A stretch of 64,000 nucleotides of DNA from Leptasterias polaris (Eukaryota; Echinodermata; Asteroidea; Forcipulatida; Asteriidae): positions 586,066-650,065 of the forward strand of contig JAZGTN010000121.1 of NCBI GenBank assembly GCA_037783415.1, read 5' to 3'. Every line of letters starts with the position of its first letter. Within the stretch, counting starts at the first letter, position 1. The notes beneath the pieces were generated by a model. The model had not been told where the DNA came from and did no database searches. It was given only the letters and a program-made list of their open reading frames with translations. The position numbers were made by a program, and so were the translations under genes. Of the stretch, positions 21,415 to 32,166 are shown one piece after another.

Positions 21415-23415
21415 CATTTGCAGGCAAGCACAGAATGTGTGTATTTTCAACTCATAAAGTTTGAGATCTAGGCACTATGCTTTGACTGTGAAGTTTAAGC
21501 ACTGGTTGATTAGCGGCTGTGGGGTGGTTCGATTCATTGTGGTATGATGGTTTGATCTATTTGGAATTGTTGGTTGCAATAAAACAGACTATTACCTTAC
21601 CAAGTTGGAAACAAATTATCTCAAAATTAAACTGCAATGTGCACTTTGTTGACTCTACAAACTTCATTTGAATTGAATGTAAAATGTAATATCAAGTAGT
21701 CATTTTCTAAGTTTATTGGTATTGATTTCAGAGGTATTATGTATACGTGATGGACAAAGATCATAAAACAAATCAGTTCAAAAGCTTACCTTTTTGAAAA
21801 TATGTCCTCCACGAGTTAGGTGATACTTGTTTTTGGCTCTGGCAAAACAATAAACTTTGACCCAATGAAAAATTCAAGTTTTGGGTATATATCTTGAAAG
21901 TAACATTGTACTCTACAACATTTCTTTTTTTATCAGAATCGAGAGAAATACTCTTTATGGTGACATGAAAATCTCAGATTAGTCCCTGGGGTCAATTGTT
22001 TACCTTTTCGTGGCTGTTCTACATTTATGATAAATGCCAAGAAGTTTATAGGCACAGAACATCTGGGGAAAACAGTTTGTTTTATTTTATTGTTTCTTGA
22101 TATAAATACCTAATTTGATTTAATTTTTTAAAGGTTGAGTTGAATGATGTAAGTTATTTACTTGAGTATACCTTTATAAACAGAGCATACTTTTAACAAA
22201 CTTAGAATCATTAGCCTGGAAAAATATTTACCTCTACGTGTAGGAAAAATGTTACCATAAATAAAAAATAAAAAACATAACTATCACCAAGTCTGTGAGA
22301 AAACATTAAACATGACTTAGGGTTAACTTTAAAACGTGCCCAAACTACCGATGAAGTTTACAAATTGTTGATTGATAAAATGTTAGAAATTAATCTCCCA
22401 AAAGAACTGCGTCAACATAGTGCATCAAATATCACTCTGCAAAAGATTACAAAATGTTCTTTTTCACTAGAATTATTTTTCTTATACTGATAAAGTAAAA
22501 ATTTCCTCGTTTACATTGTATAATATTATTTGGAGTTGGAGTTGTCAAATAAAATGATTCTATAAATGAAGCAAGAAATCTCTTTTATTCCCTTATTTAC
22601 TTCATGTGCTACTTTTGTTAATTTAATATGTTATGTTTACAGGTTTTAAACGCAAGAGATAGAGCGTAATTAAAATGATAGTCAATTTCAATTTAGCAAA
22701 GTATAAACAATGCATTTTTTATAAAAAATTAGCCAAAGTGATGTGACCCTCCCTGCATAAAAAATGTACACAACAAAATCCAACCTTGCGCAAATAAAAA
22801 TAGACTGGTCCCATTTCAGTAAACGCGCAAATGTAATCCAATGATATTTGAGTAGACGGGGAATCCAACAAAAATGGCCACAGCAAAATTAGGTGTTTAG
22901 GCCTATCCTCTTAATTTTATAAACAATTGAAAATACCAAACCATGACCCCAGTCAGCAGTCGCCCTTCAATCCCAACCATAACTACCCAGTCAAACCTTC
23001 AATACAAATAATTATACCATACATTGAAATTTGCTTCTAAATAACCGTCCAAAACAAATTATAACTTGCCTTAAGATTAAAACATTGTCAACTGCACCAC
23101 ACCTTTAAGACAAAAAGGCCCTACCTTCAAATTATATCTTAGAATAAAACCACTTTAAAAAAAATCCAACTCTAGTAGAAAAACCTTTTATAAAAAAGTA
23201 AATACCCTTTAAATATCTTTTGCAGTGCAGGTTCATCCCCTACTTACAAAAGAAACACATGTGTACACCTTTAAATAAAAGTCATTAATAAAATCAATTC
23301 CATCCTACAATCATTGTCAATGAGGTCACATGAATCTCAGCCCACCACAACCAACTTGGCCCAGTCAAATCCTGACTAGTATATAAACATCATCCCACCA
23401 TGATGTCTGCTAGTC
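21415..23415. other. Non-coding AT-rich stretch
   Basis: No exon, ORF or repeat boundary that I can support. From about 22,900 the plus strand becomes poor in G, leading into the C-rich array. Confidence 0.5.
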
Positions 23416-24170
23416 CATCTCCCCTAGCCTCAATTAGCATTCAGCCCAATCATAAAAATCCAACAACCCCTTATAGCCTTCAGCCCAATCATAAACATCC
23501 ATCAACCCCAACCCTTAGCCTTCAGCCCAATCATAAAAATCCAACAAACCCTTTGCCTTCAGCCCAATCATAAACATCAATCAACCCTTTTAACCCTTAG
23601 CCTTCAGCACAATCATAAACATCCATCAACCCCAACCCTTAGCCCTCAGCCCAATCATAAAAATCCACCATACCCTTTGCATTCAGCCAAATTTTAAAAA
23701 TCCATCAAACCCTTACCCTTCAGCCCAATTTAAAAAATCCAACAACCCCCTAACCATTTGCCTTCAGCCCAATCATAATAATCTAGCAACCCCGAACCCT
23801 TTGCCTTCAGCACAATCATAAAAATCTAGCAACCCCTAACCCTTAGCCCTCAGCCCAATAAAAATAAATCCACCAAACCCCTAGCCTTCAGCACAATCAT
23901 AAAAACCTAGCAACCCCCTGACCCTTAGCCTTCAGCACAATCATAAAAACCTAGCAACCACCCCTAACCCTTAGCCTTCAGCCCAATAAAAAAAAATTCA
24001 CCAAACCCCTAGCCTTCAGCACAATCATACAAATCTAGCAACCCCTAACCCTTAGCCTTCAGCACAATCGTAAAAATCTAGCAACCCCTTAGCCTTCAGG
24101 CCAATTTTAAAAATCCATCAAACCAAAACCCTTAGCATTCAGCCCAAGCCTTCAGCTTAACAGTCAGACA
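23416..24170 (+). repeat. C-rich minisatellite, variable 37-50 bp unit
   Basis: About 17 imperfect copies of a unit built from CCTTCAGCCCAATCATAAAA and ATCCAACAACCCC, with an optional AACCCTTAG block. The plus strand is almost G-free apart from the AGC and TAG trinucleotides. No long reading frame runs through it. Confidence 0.85.
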
Positions 24171-24390
24171 ACTGCCTCCACCCTTCCCCAGTCTGCTACC
24201 CAGCTTCATCATGCCCTTGTCCTTGTCAGCCATCACCCTACAGTATTACTACCCAGCCATTCCCCTAACCTCACACCAAGCCGGGAACTGCCAGCCCTTT
24301 GCCCAATTCCTCTACCCAGCTTTAAATTACACAATGTGTCCAGCAAATGACTCCATCTCCCCTGCCTTCCAATCCAACCAGCTCACCAAC

Positions 24391-24700
24391 CCACTGACCA
24401 ACTGACTGCCCGGCATCCTCCCAGCCCATGCCATCATCCCAACCAGTCCACCCATCAACCCTACCATCACCCCAAGCTCTCATCTCAACCAGTCCAGCCC
24501 ATCATGTCTTACCATCAACCCAAGCCATCTCCCCAACCACTGACTGACAGCCTAGCAACCTCCCAGCCCATCACTCCAACCAGTCCATCCATCAACCCTA
24601 CCATCACCCCAAGCTCTCATCTCAACCAGTCCAGCCCATCAAGTCTTACCATCAACCCAAGCCATCTCCCCAACCACTGACTGACTGCCCAGCAACCTCC
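24391..24700 (+). repeat. Tandem array, about 140-bp unit
   Basis: The CCACTGAC landmark falls at about 24,391, 24,537 and 24,674. Units share AAGCTCTCATCTCAACCAGT, CCAGCCCATCA and CATCAACCCAAGCCATCTCC. It continues the C-rich, G-poor strand bias of the neighbouring minisatellite. Confidence 0.8.
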
Positions 24701-24861
24701 ATGGCCCCTCAGCACTTAGAAATTTCACTCCCCAATCTCAGCTCCAAGGCCCTTGATCAGCCAAAAATCCAAGGGTATAAGCCAGGGAGAAATTTGTCTG
24801 AAAATTTTTCAAAGTCAGTCCATTCTAATATTCATCAGGTCAAAAATTGTATGATTTTCAT

Positions 24862-24935
24862 GAAAGCTCAGTAGCAGAGCGGTGCGGGAGAGTGCTTACT
24901 GAGCTGAGGGTACCAGGTTCAAGCCCTACCCATTT
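24862..24935 (+). repeat. tRNA-like sequence, plus strand
   Basis: AGCTCAGTAGCAGAGCGG resembles an A box and GGTTCAAGCCC is a B box, followed by a T run that could end Pol III transcription. The acceptor stem does not pair clearly. Confidence 0.45.
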
Positions 24936-24969
24936 TTTAAAGAAATATAAAAAAAGTTCTTTTTTACTG

Positions 24970-25062
24970 GTAAAAAGGGGTCCCACCAGGATTTGAACCC
25001 CCGAGCTCACAGCTCCAGAATTCTGGAAGCTGTGAGCTAGACCACTAGGCCAAATCTCCTCT
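24970..25062 (-). repeat. tRNA-like sequence, minus strand
   Basis: The minus strand has TGGCCTAGTGG (A box) and GGTTCAAATCC (B box), with a long complementary arm, AGCTCACAGCT and AGCTGTGAGCT, between them. It points toward the plus-strand tRNA-like sequence at 24.86 kb. It could be a tRNA pseudogene or a SINE head. Confidence 0.5.
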
Positions 25063-25120
25063 TAAAAAAAATTGCTCGGACGTTATATATAAACCTTAGG
25101 ATGAAAAGGTCAATAAAAAA

Positions 25121-25203
25121 AATGAGATGCACCCTATGACCTTTGACTTTTGCATGAACTCCTTGCTCATAAAAAGGTCAAAGGTCATAGGGCGCATCTC
25201 ATT
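25121..25203. repeat. 27-bp hairpin
   Basis: The arms at 25,121-25,147 and 25,177-25,203 are complementary at 26 of 27 positions (CCCTATGACCTTTGAC against GTCAAAGGTCATAGGG), with a 29-base loop. Probably a small fold-back repeat. Confidence 0.88.
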
Positions 25204-25406
25204 ATTAAAAAAGAAAATGAAAAAATGTTTGTTGATGTACGTTTAAAAATAGTTTATTCTTACCATATAAAAATAGCAAAAATTTAACAAAGTTTACACA
25301 AATTTATACCAAATGTGTTTTGCAAGTTTACGTAAAGACTACAAACCCTAGGAAGGAGTAACATCAAAAATTAACAAAAATAAATAATACTTAATATTTA
25401 ACAGTT

Positions 25407-25567
25407 ATAGACCTTATGCACATGGCGTCATTTGAGTACAGCGCCCTCAACTAGAGGTCATAAGCAGGTTGCGCATTTGCCTATCCTCTGCGCCGCAGAT
25501 ACATATAGATGCGTTTTCCCTTGTTGTATCATCATTTTACCTCTATGACATCAATGCATAAGGTCTA
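25407..25567. mobile_element. Small MITE, about 160 bp
   Basis: The ends ATAGACCTTATGCA and TGCATAAGGTCTAT are exact inverted repeats, and similarity continues inward (GGCGTCAT against ATGACATC). There is no room for coding. The target duplication is not clear; TA or TT are the only candidates. Confidence 0.68.
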
Positions 25568-26379
25568 TTGGTCATTTATTCCAAGTACTAACTAAATTGC
25601 ATTACATGAGTTACTTGTCTTCCTATCAAGTTTTTTTAGCAAAAGTAAAATCTGCCTCTTCTCAAAAATAAACAAAATACACTAATTCTACTTTAAAATG
25701 CTGATAACTTATAAAACCACTCATTACTCCCTATAAAATATTGCTATCTCTTATAAAGTTGCCCCCCCACATTTTTAAGAGTTTGAAATACCCTGAATTT
25801 GTTTCAATTTATAAAACTATTATGTACTTCAGTATTCACAGCTTAATGTAAATGTTTAAATTTCCCTTGGTCACTGCTAGAGGCGCTCCACTATCTAGCC
25901 ATCGTTTTATTCATTCAACTACACATGACCCATGAATAGTTAACTTCTTCAAGTAATATGTCTGTTACGTGATAACACAGGTTTTATAATATCAAAGACA
26001 ACTTAAATTTTACATCCTTATCCCCAAGTCAAATGTGGGATAATTCTGTTCTTTATTAAACACACTGATTTAATATTCCTGGCATTTTAGTCAGATAACA
26101 ACATTGTGTTTTACTTATCACAGATATCACTTTACTTTACAGAATTGAGGCTGCTTTTTGCGCGGCTTAATAGATGCACCGACCGCGTAAAAACGCACAT
26201 CAACGTTCAATTTCTGCAGTGCGTGTTTATGAAAAAATAAACAATATTTCTTTTTAACGACAATAAGCGTGATTTGATAAACTCTAAAGTAAATTATTTA
26301 TTATCATAGCATAAATTGGAAATAAAAATTTGAAAGAATAATGTACACTTCCAGCTCAGTGAAGTTGTAAATAAAGACT

Positions 26380-28640
26380 TCTTGTTAGTGATGCACAAAA
26401 TAAAGAGTTGATAATATTTGGGTAACTTACATGTGGGCCTGGCACACATTCACCGATTATACGTAAAGTTCTTACTGGTGAGTTTTTTTTTATTAAAGTG
26501 TGTAACTTATACAGTGCTAATCCACATGTAGGCCTGACTTGTAAGGAGGACTTGAACACAATATAACCACCCAATTAGTAGTATAACCTTTTCTAACAAT
26601 TATAAATAGATTTACTCTAATATTATAAATAACACTATATATAATTTGAAATAATAAAATGGTAATATCATACCAATTCCCAACAATGATGTTCCCCCTA
26701 TCATTTATTTCACTGGATGAACAATATAGTAATATAAAAAAAATAACATCTTGTAGAAAGTGGAAACCACTTGTTGTATCTTACATACAAATTGACAGCC
26801 TACAGTTTATTATTATTTATTATTATTAGCACCCTTATTTTTAAGTTAGTTCAGAAAAACAATTTTATGGTAGTTAGTAGTAGATTTACACGTATAAATA
26901 AATACTTATTGAAATTGTGGTTTATTATTTGATATCTGAAATTGGAAACATAAACTTGTTAGAGTTAGGCCTAGATAGATTTATGTTTATATATTTTGTA
27001 TTAATATATCGGTACTATTAATGTTAATAGATGACCCCCCCCACCCCTGTTAATGTCATCATTTGAAGTTAACTAAAGTAACACAAGGACAGGATTAAGT
27101 AAAGGTTAAAATTTTAATAGTTAAAACTTGTCATACAAAATCATCATAGCTTATGTTAAATGTCTACTCCATTCAAATAACATTCTATACCTAATTTAAT
27201 TGTGGAATGTTAGTAGAAGACACTACAGAACCTTGATCACATATTATTGCCAAACTCATGAACTATTAGACAAATGGCATACTTATAAACTATCAAATAA
27301 AATTTGAAATTTTCTCTAAGACTAAATGTGGTTACTTGTTTTAGAAATTTTAATCAAACAATAAAAGCTATTTCATTTCCAATGTTAGTGGTGAGATTTA
27401 ATTTATAAAAACAACCATAATTTGTTTTGTCAACAAAGCCCTAACTATGTAATGCCTCAAATCCCATATAAAGCCCTTACTACATACTTAATTTTGAAAA
27501 AATAAAATAACACATTCCAGTGCGTTTTCCTAGGTCTTTCAGACAAACAAGACCATGTGATGAAACCTCTGATATTTGTCGCAACATCTTCAACGCGCGA
27601 TGACTTTATGTCGGACCGACTTACACTCTTTTAAACAATATTCTTGTTAGCGATGCACAAAATAACATGATATCCCTACAAAATATTTCATTGGGTGAAC
27701 ACAATGTGAAGAAAAGGAAATAGTTAGAATAGGAAAAGTTTAACCACATGTGTCTTACATAAAAAATGACAGTTGCCTGTCAGCCTATAATTTATCATTG
27801 TATTATTTTTTAACATAATTGTGTTTAAGTTAGTTTTTTCAAATTTCATTTCAATGTAGTAAGTATTATAAAATGTATAGTTATTCAAGTTTGTAACATA
27901 AACTTGTTAGAGTAAGATTAATGATGATTTAATTTATATATACATTTTAATTTTGTCATAGAAATGTCAATCAGTTTATCACATTATGATATCAGTTGCA
28001 TTTAATTGAAGCGACACAATAATACAATTTGTAAAAAATTTAAACTTAACAATAAATAGTGAAGAGTTTGTTTTAGATTTAGTATTTTAGTTTGTAGGGG
28101 ATTGTAAATATGTTAAATGTCAAATTTTTTAAATAACCTAATTTAGTTATAAAGTATTACACTAACTTTATCCCGTAATTATTGTCAAATTCAAGAACAA
28201 TTAAGTTTTTTTAAGACATTCTTTTTCATACAGACAGACATAACATACATATAAATTATTTTGTAAATAATTGAAGTTATGATAATTTGTGTATCAGTAA
28301 TCTGTCAGTGTTTATAAATTTATTTTATCCTGCTTCATCTTGAATTTTTAATTACAAAATTATCATTTGTCTTTTGATATTAAATACCAATCTACTGTTA
28401 ATGTGGTCATTTTGTAATATTATTCAGGGAATTTTTTTTAAACCATAGCAATTATTACTTTTCTGATGTTAGTTGCGAATTAAATTTTTAATAAAACTGT
28501 GACAATAATACGTTCCAGTACATTTTCACAAGACATAATGTGATGAAATGCAAACTCTAATATTTTCCACAATGTTTTCAATGCACGACGACTTTATATC
28601 CGTACGACTCACGCTCGTACCCAACAGCAGCAGCCTCAAT
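26380..28640. repeat. Diverged tandem duplication, unit about 1.0-1.26 kb
   Basis: Landmarks recur in order: TCTTGTTAGYGATGCACAAA at 26,381 and 27,643; TGACAGCCTAYARTTTAT-like and TTTAAGTTAGTT near 26,790-26,850 and 27,760-27,840; AACATAAACTTGTTAGAGT at 26,948 and 27,896; and TGTGATGAAA with a CGACTTTAT block at 27,555-27,600 and 28,540-28,595. Divergence is high. No exon is supported, though a minus-strand frame at 27,540-27,620 is open. Confidence 0.65.
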
Positions 28641-29148
28641 TCTGTACTGAATGCGATCACATTTTAGTACAACAAATTTAAACCAGTGAATACTTATTTG
28701 GGGGCCAAACCAACCAGTCAAAGTTACTGTAAACAACACTGATAAAGTTTAATATCTCAATGCAGAACATGGACTCACAAGCTTTTAATTTAAAATCTAA
28801 AATATTATGTACACCATTATATATAAGTACACCATCGCAAGCATTTTAATTCAGTCAGCTTTTTTAGCCAATATCATCCTGGTAAGCTTAGTCAAAACAG
28901 GGCCACCACGTGCAGGTTCCAGGATACCAGCCCCAACACGCTTTCCAGATTGCCAGGGCCATTGCCAGGGCCATTGTTGGGAAGGGTCCGGTCCGCCACC
29001 CCAAGCTTGGCGAACCAGTCCCTGAGGCAGTCCCCTACTGTATTAACGCAGTCCCATAGCCCCCACGGGCAAAGACAATGGGACTACTCCTGTTCGGTCA
29101 ACCGCATGTGAACCTCACATGCCACGTGCAAGTGTCCAGGTCCCTTCA

Positions 29149-29450
29149 ACTTCATACCCACAGTAGTGTGGTAGGAGTCTACGAACATACTTACCCGTAG
29201 AGCCACAACTAATGAATTTTCCCTAACCGACAGGTTTAAATCGCTAAGAGTTTTAATCTATATACACAACAGCGCCCTCTCTTGTCCCAGCCACGAAGCC
29301 CCGCGGCCTGGTCGCCATGTGTATTCCTCTTTTCTTGAAGGCCACCAAGATGTACCTCCAGAGGATCGAGCTGTTGTGGGGAGGAGGGAGGGATGCTCTA
29401 CGGGTAAGTATCGTTCGTAGACTCCTACCACACTACTGTGGGTATGAAGT
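29149..29450. repeat. Fold-back structure around the DIRS terminus
   Basis: 29,149-29,185 and 29,414-29,450 are perfect 37-base inverted repeats (CTACCACACTACTGTGGG core). The pairing continues inward for about 20 more bases with a one-base gap (ATACTTACCCGTAGAGC against GCTCTACGGGTAAGTAT). The element's inverted terminal repeat lies in the loop. The older copy at 35.34-35.66 kb has the same order of landmarks, so the fold-back belongs to the family. Confidence 0.85.
29189..29335. repeat. DIRS inverted terminal repeat, low-coordinate end
   Basis: Inverted match to 33,155-33,302. Shared blocks include TACTTACCCGTAGAGCCAC, TCGCTAAGAGTTTTAATCTA and ACAAGAGAGGG (complement). Divergence between the two ends is visible but modest. 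Confidence 0.88.
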
Positions 29451-29619
29451 CTACTTCACTCACTTACCCGTAGAAGGTGGAGAGACGCGAGATGCTGTTG
29501 CGTAAGAACTAAGCTACCCATAAAATGTAAGAAACAAATCTTGTTGTAGCAAAAAATTACAAACCTAGAGCATAAAATATACAATATTGTACTCACTGTA
29601 TGTCTAAAAGGTTTGCAGT

Positions 29620-30021
29620 CTATCGGCTCTCAGCCGGCTTGTCCTCTCGGCTGGCGGTGGACCTTGGTGCTGCCAACGCCGCTCTCCCCATTGCCCCGTC
29701 TTGTTGGAAGACATCCTTCAAATAACATGAAGTAAAGGTGCTCGACGTCTTCAAGCATGCTGCCTGGATAATATCGCTGATGTGCACGCCCTTGAAGAAT
29801 GCCCATGACGCTACCATACCCCGAACTTCATGAGCATGGGCAGGGGTTTCGAGAGGGGTAGGCCAAGCATCTGTTGAAGCTGCCTTGATTGCTCCGTTGT
29901 CCGACACCGTGGAACCGTCTGCAAATCCTGAATGGACCGCAGCAATCGCAGAGCGGTAGTTGCGAATAGTGCCAATGGCGAGGTGTTTGTGGAACAGATA
30001 CACAAGGAAATCCCCAACCAC
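29620..30021 (-). pseudogene. DIRS tyrosine recombinase, internally deleted
   Basis: The 133-residue frame starts with VGDFLVYLFHKHLAIGTIRN then YRSAIAAVHSGF, the N-terminal core-binding region. From about residue 55 it jumps to AHEVRGMVASWAF and then TSCYLKDVF. HEVR holds the histidine and second arginine of the R-H-R-Y set, and the tyrosine of CYLKDV is the expected nucleophile. The region carrying the first catalytic arginine is missing: full-length recombinases have well over 100 residues between these parts. The enzyme would normally insert circular cDNA at the target. Its N-terminal extension continues upstream in another frame, overlapping the end of the RNase H frame. Confidence 0.8.
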
Positions 30022-30023
30022 TC

Positions 30024-31028
30024 CTACAGGCGCACTGGTGGGATTAGTAGCCTGCCCCTTGCACCATTTGTAAAAATGATGCAGTCGGCTGGCATATACT
30101 CCTCTGGTAGATGCCCGCCGGCTGTGTGCTGCAATGGCCGCAGCGTCCTCAGAAAGGCCTGCTGCTCACAGAGATCTCTTGATAACGTCCAACAAGTCAG
30201 GTGCAGCTCCGCTGGAGCTGGGTGAAGAAAACCCGATGATGGTTGGAACAGAATGTCGGGTCTCTGAGGTAATATTACTGGGCGGGCTAAGGGCAGTTTG
30301 ACTATCCTGGTGAACCAGGGTTGTCGGGGCCAGAAGGGCGCTATCAGCAGAACCTTGCAGTTGTCGCATTCTATCTTTGATAGTACTCTCGACAACAGGG
30401 AGATTGGGTGGAAGGCGTATGCCAGCAATCTGTCCCATGTCATCGACAACGCGTCCAAGTGCCATGCCAGCAGGTCGTGTCCCCGGGAGCAGTACAATGG
30501 GAGTTGCGCATTTGTTGCTGATGCAAAAAGTTCGATGTGCGGACGGTCTATCCGGGTGAAAAGCAGCTGCACGATGCTGGGGAGTAATGTCCACTCTGTA
30601 GGCACAATCCTTCCTCGTGAGAGTGCATCGACGAGATCGTTGGACTTGCCTGGGACGTGGATCGCTGAGACCACTACCCTGTTCGCCCGGCACCAATGGA
30701 AAAGTTTCCATGCAAGGAGGCACAGGCTTGCGGACCGAGTACCCCCTTGGTGGTTGATGTATGCAACCACGGTGGTGTTGTCGCATCTGACGCGGACATG
30801 GTGCCCCTGATCAGATGACTGAACCGCTCTAGGGCCTTCAAAACTGCCCACATCTCCAATAGGTTGATGTGAGACGATTGGAGCTCCGGCTCCCATATCC
30901 CTGCGATTTGGCGGGGAGGCAGTGATGCACCCCATCCAGTCAGGGAGGCATCTGTTGTGACCGTGATCGTGGGTTGGGGCTGTATAAACGACATGCCCCG
31001 GGCCACGTTTTCCTCTAGAAGCCACCAC
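30024..31028 (-). CDS. DIRS RNase H and C-terminal region
   Basis: A 334-residue open frame, the longest in the element. CDNTTVVAYINHQGG is the RNase H motif with the catalytic aspartate, and NDLVDALSRG is the usual N-x-x-ADALSR block with A changed to V. IELFASATNAQLPLYCSRG, then AYAFHPISLLSRVLSKI and LLIAPFWPRQPWF are characteristic of DIRS and related Ngaro RT/RNase H proteins. The domain degrades the RNA template during cDNA synthesis. The first about 60 residues may be out of the true frame; a second frame (31,006-30,674) carries VTTDASLTGWGASL, an RNase H D-A-S motif, so a frameshift lies near 30,780-30,800. Confidence 0.82.
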   Translation of the reverse strand: MVASRGKRGPGHVVYTAPTHDHGHNRCLPDWMGCITASPPNRRDMGAGAPIVSHQPIGDVGSFEGPRAVQSSDQGHHVRVRCDNTTVVAYINHQGGTRSASLCLLAWKLFHWCRANRVVVSAIHVPGKSNDLVDALSRGRIVPTEWTLLPSIVQLLFTRIDRPHIELFASATNAQLPLYCSRGHDLLAWHLDALSMTWDRLLAYAFHPISLLSRVLSKIECDNCKVLLIAPFWPRQPWFTRIVKLPLARPVILPQRPDILFQPSSGFLHPAPAELHLTCWTLSRDLCEQQAFLRTLRPLQHTAGGHLPEEYMPADCIIFTNGARGRLLIPPVRL

Positions 31029-31029
31029 C

Positions 31030-31863
31030 GGAGATGTGGCAGTATATGGCAGCCAATAAGGACCGGATGGTTTTCGGGTGCCGTTTCGGTAGATAAAAGG
31101 CTAGGAGGTGGAGCTGGAGCAGGCGCATATATGGAGCCTGCAAAAGGGTATGAAGTCCACCATACTGGGCATAAGGCCCAGCAATCATAGCCACGCTACT
31201 TACTACCCTCTGGAGGTCGATCCATGCCCCAAGATAAGTTGGACATTGTGTCGGGATCGGGTGCGACTTCTCCTCGTTGATAATAAACCCTAGAGGGTCG
31301 CTAGTCCCACCGTGGCGTCCAGAGCGCTGAATGCCTCTGTCTCCGACCGACCTACGACGAGCCAGTCGTCGAGGTACATGAAAATTGTACAACCTTGTCT
31401 TTGGAGCCTTGCCCCCAGGGTTTTCACAATTCTTTTGAAAACCCTGGGGGAGGTTGATAGGGACGGATTACGAACTCGTAAGTCCTTTCCTTGTAGCGGA
31501 ACCGGAGGAACCTTGACTGATCAGGGCGGACCGGTACATGTAGGTACGCATCCTTTAGGTCTAAGGATGCCGCCCATGAAGGTGTTCTTTGGTCTGATAA
31601 ATCTGTTTAGTGGCCTCAGATTTAGAATGGGCCGCCTGATCAGAAAAAAACTTGACATGAAGCCTGAGAGTTCTTGACCCGAGGGCACTACGCGAATGGC
31701 TTGCTTGAGCAAAAGGGACGGGATCTCCCCCTCTAGAGCTTCGCGTTTTTCCCCCAGTGCGGGAACCGGCGTTTGGCGGACAAGTGTTCCCGACTGGGGT
31801 GGGGGGGGGGTGGTGGTTGTGAATTCTAGAATGTAGCCTTCGCTGATCGTTCGAAGCACCCAC
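31030..31863 (-). pseudogene. DIRS reverse transcriptase, frameshifted
   Basis: The N-terminal part (31,859-31,521) reads SGFMSSFFLIRR, then LRPLNRFIRP, the fingers region. Further on, FLRFRYKERTYEFVIRP is in one frame, PRVFKRIVKTLGARL in another, and YLDDWLVVGRSET (active-site YLDD at 31,362-31,376) follows. A stop comes after LATL, and LGFIINEEKS continues in yet another frame. At least two frameshifts and one stop break the domain. It would copy element RNA into DNA. Confidence 0.82.
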
Positions 31864-31989
31864 TAGTCAGGAATAAGTCTTGTTCCCTCTGACTCGTCAT
31901 ACGACAGGGATCCAGGATCCTCACTCACGCGCGAAGCGCGGGAGGTAACCAGTTGTACATCGCGTGTCTTCTCACACGGAATGTCAGGT

Positions 31990-32070
31990 GTCCGATAACG
32001 CACGTTATCGTGTGTCACTGTACATGCGTTATCGTGTGTCACTGTACATGCGTTATCGCGTGTCTCCTCT
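31990..32070. repeat. 24-bp tandem repeat with ATAACG palindromes
   Basis: CGTTATCGTGTGTCACTGTACATG occurs twice, with partial copies on both sides, between the DIRS gag-like ORF and the RT. CGATAACGCACGTTATCG upstream is a palindrome. Confidence 0.82.
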
Positions 32071-32166
32071 ACCCGGCGCTCGTGCGTAGTCCGTGCAGGA
32101 TACTCGCGAGGAGGGGTGCAGTTTACTTGGCAACTGTACTGTACTTTGGTGCCCATGGCAACCGAG

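Noticed and set aside
23416..24170. Possible CRISPR-like array
   Set aside because: Units vary in length and sequence, there are no unique spacers between constant repeats, and the genome is eukaryotic.
24211..24405. Proline-rich ORF of 64 codons
   Set aside because: Lies in C-rich repetitive DNA, where open frames are expected by composition.
30298..30810. Plus-strand ORF of 170 codons
   Set aside because: Antisense shadow of the DIRS RNase H frame in GC-richer DNA.
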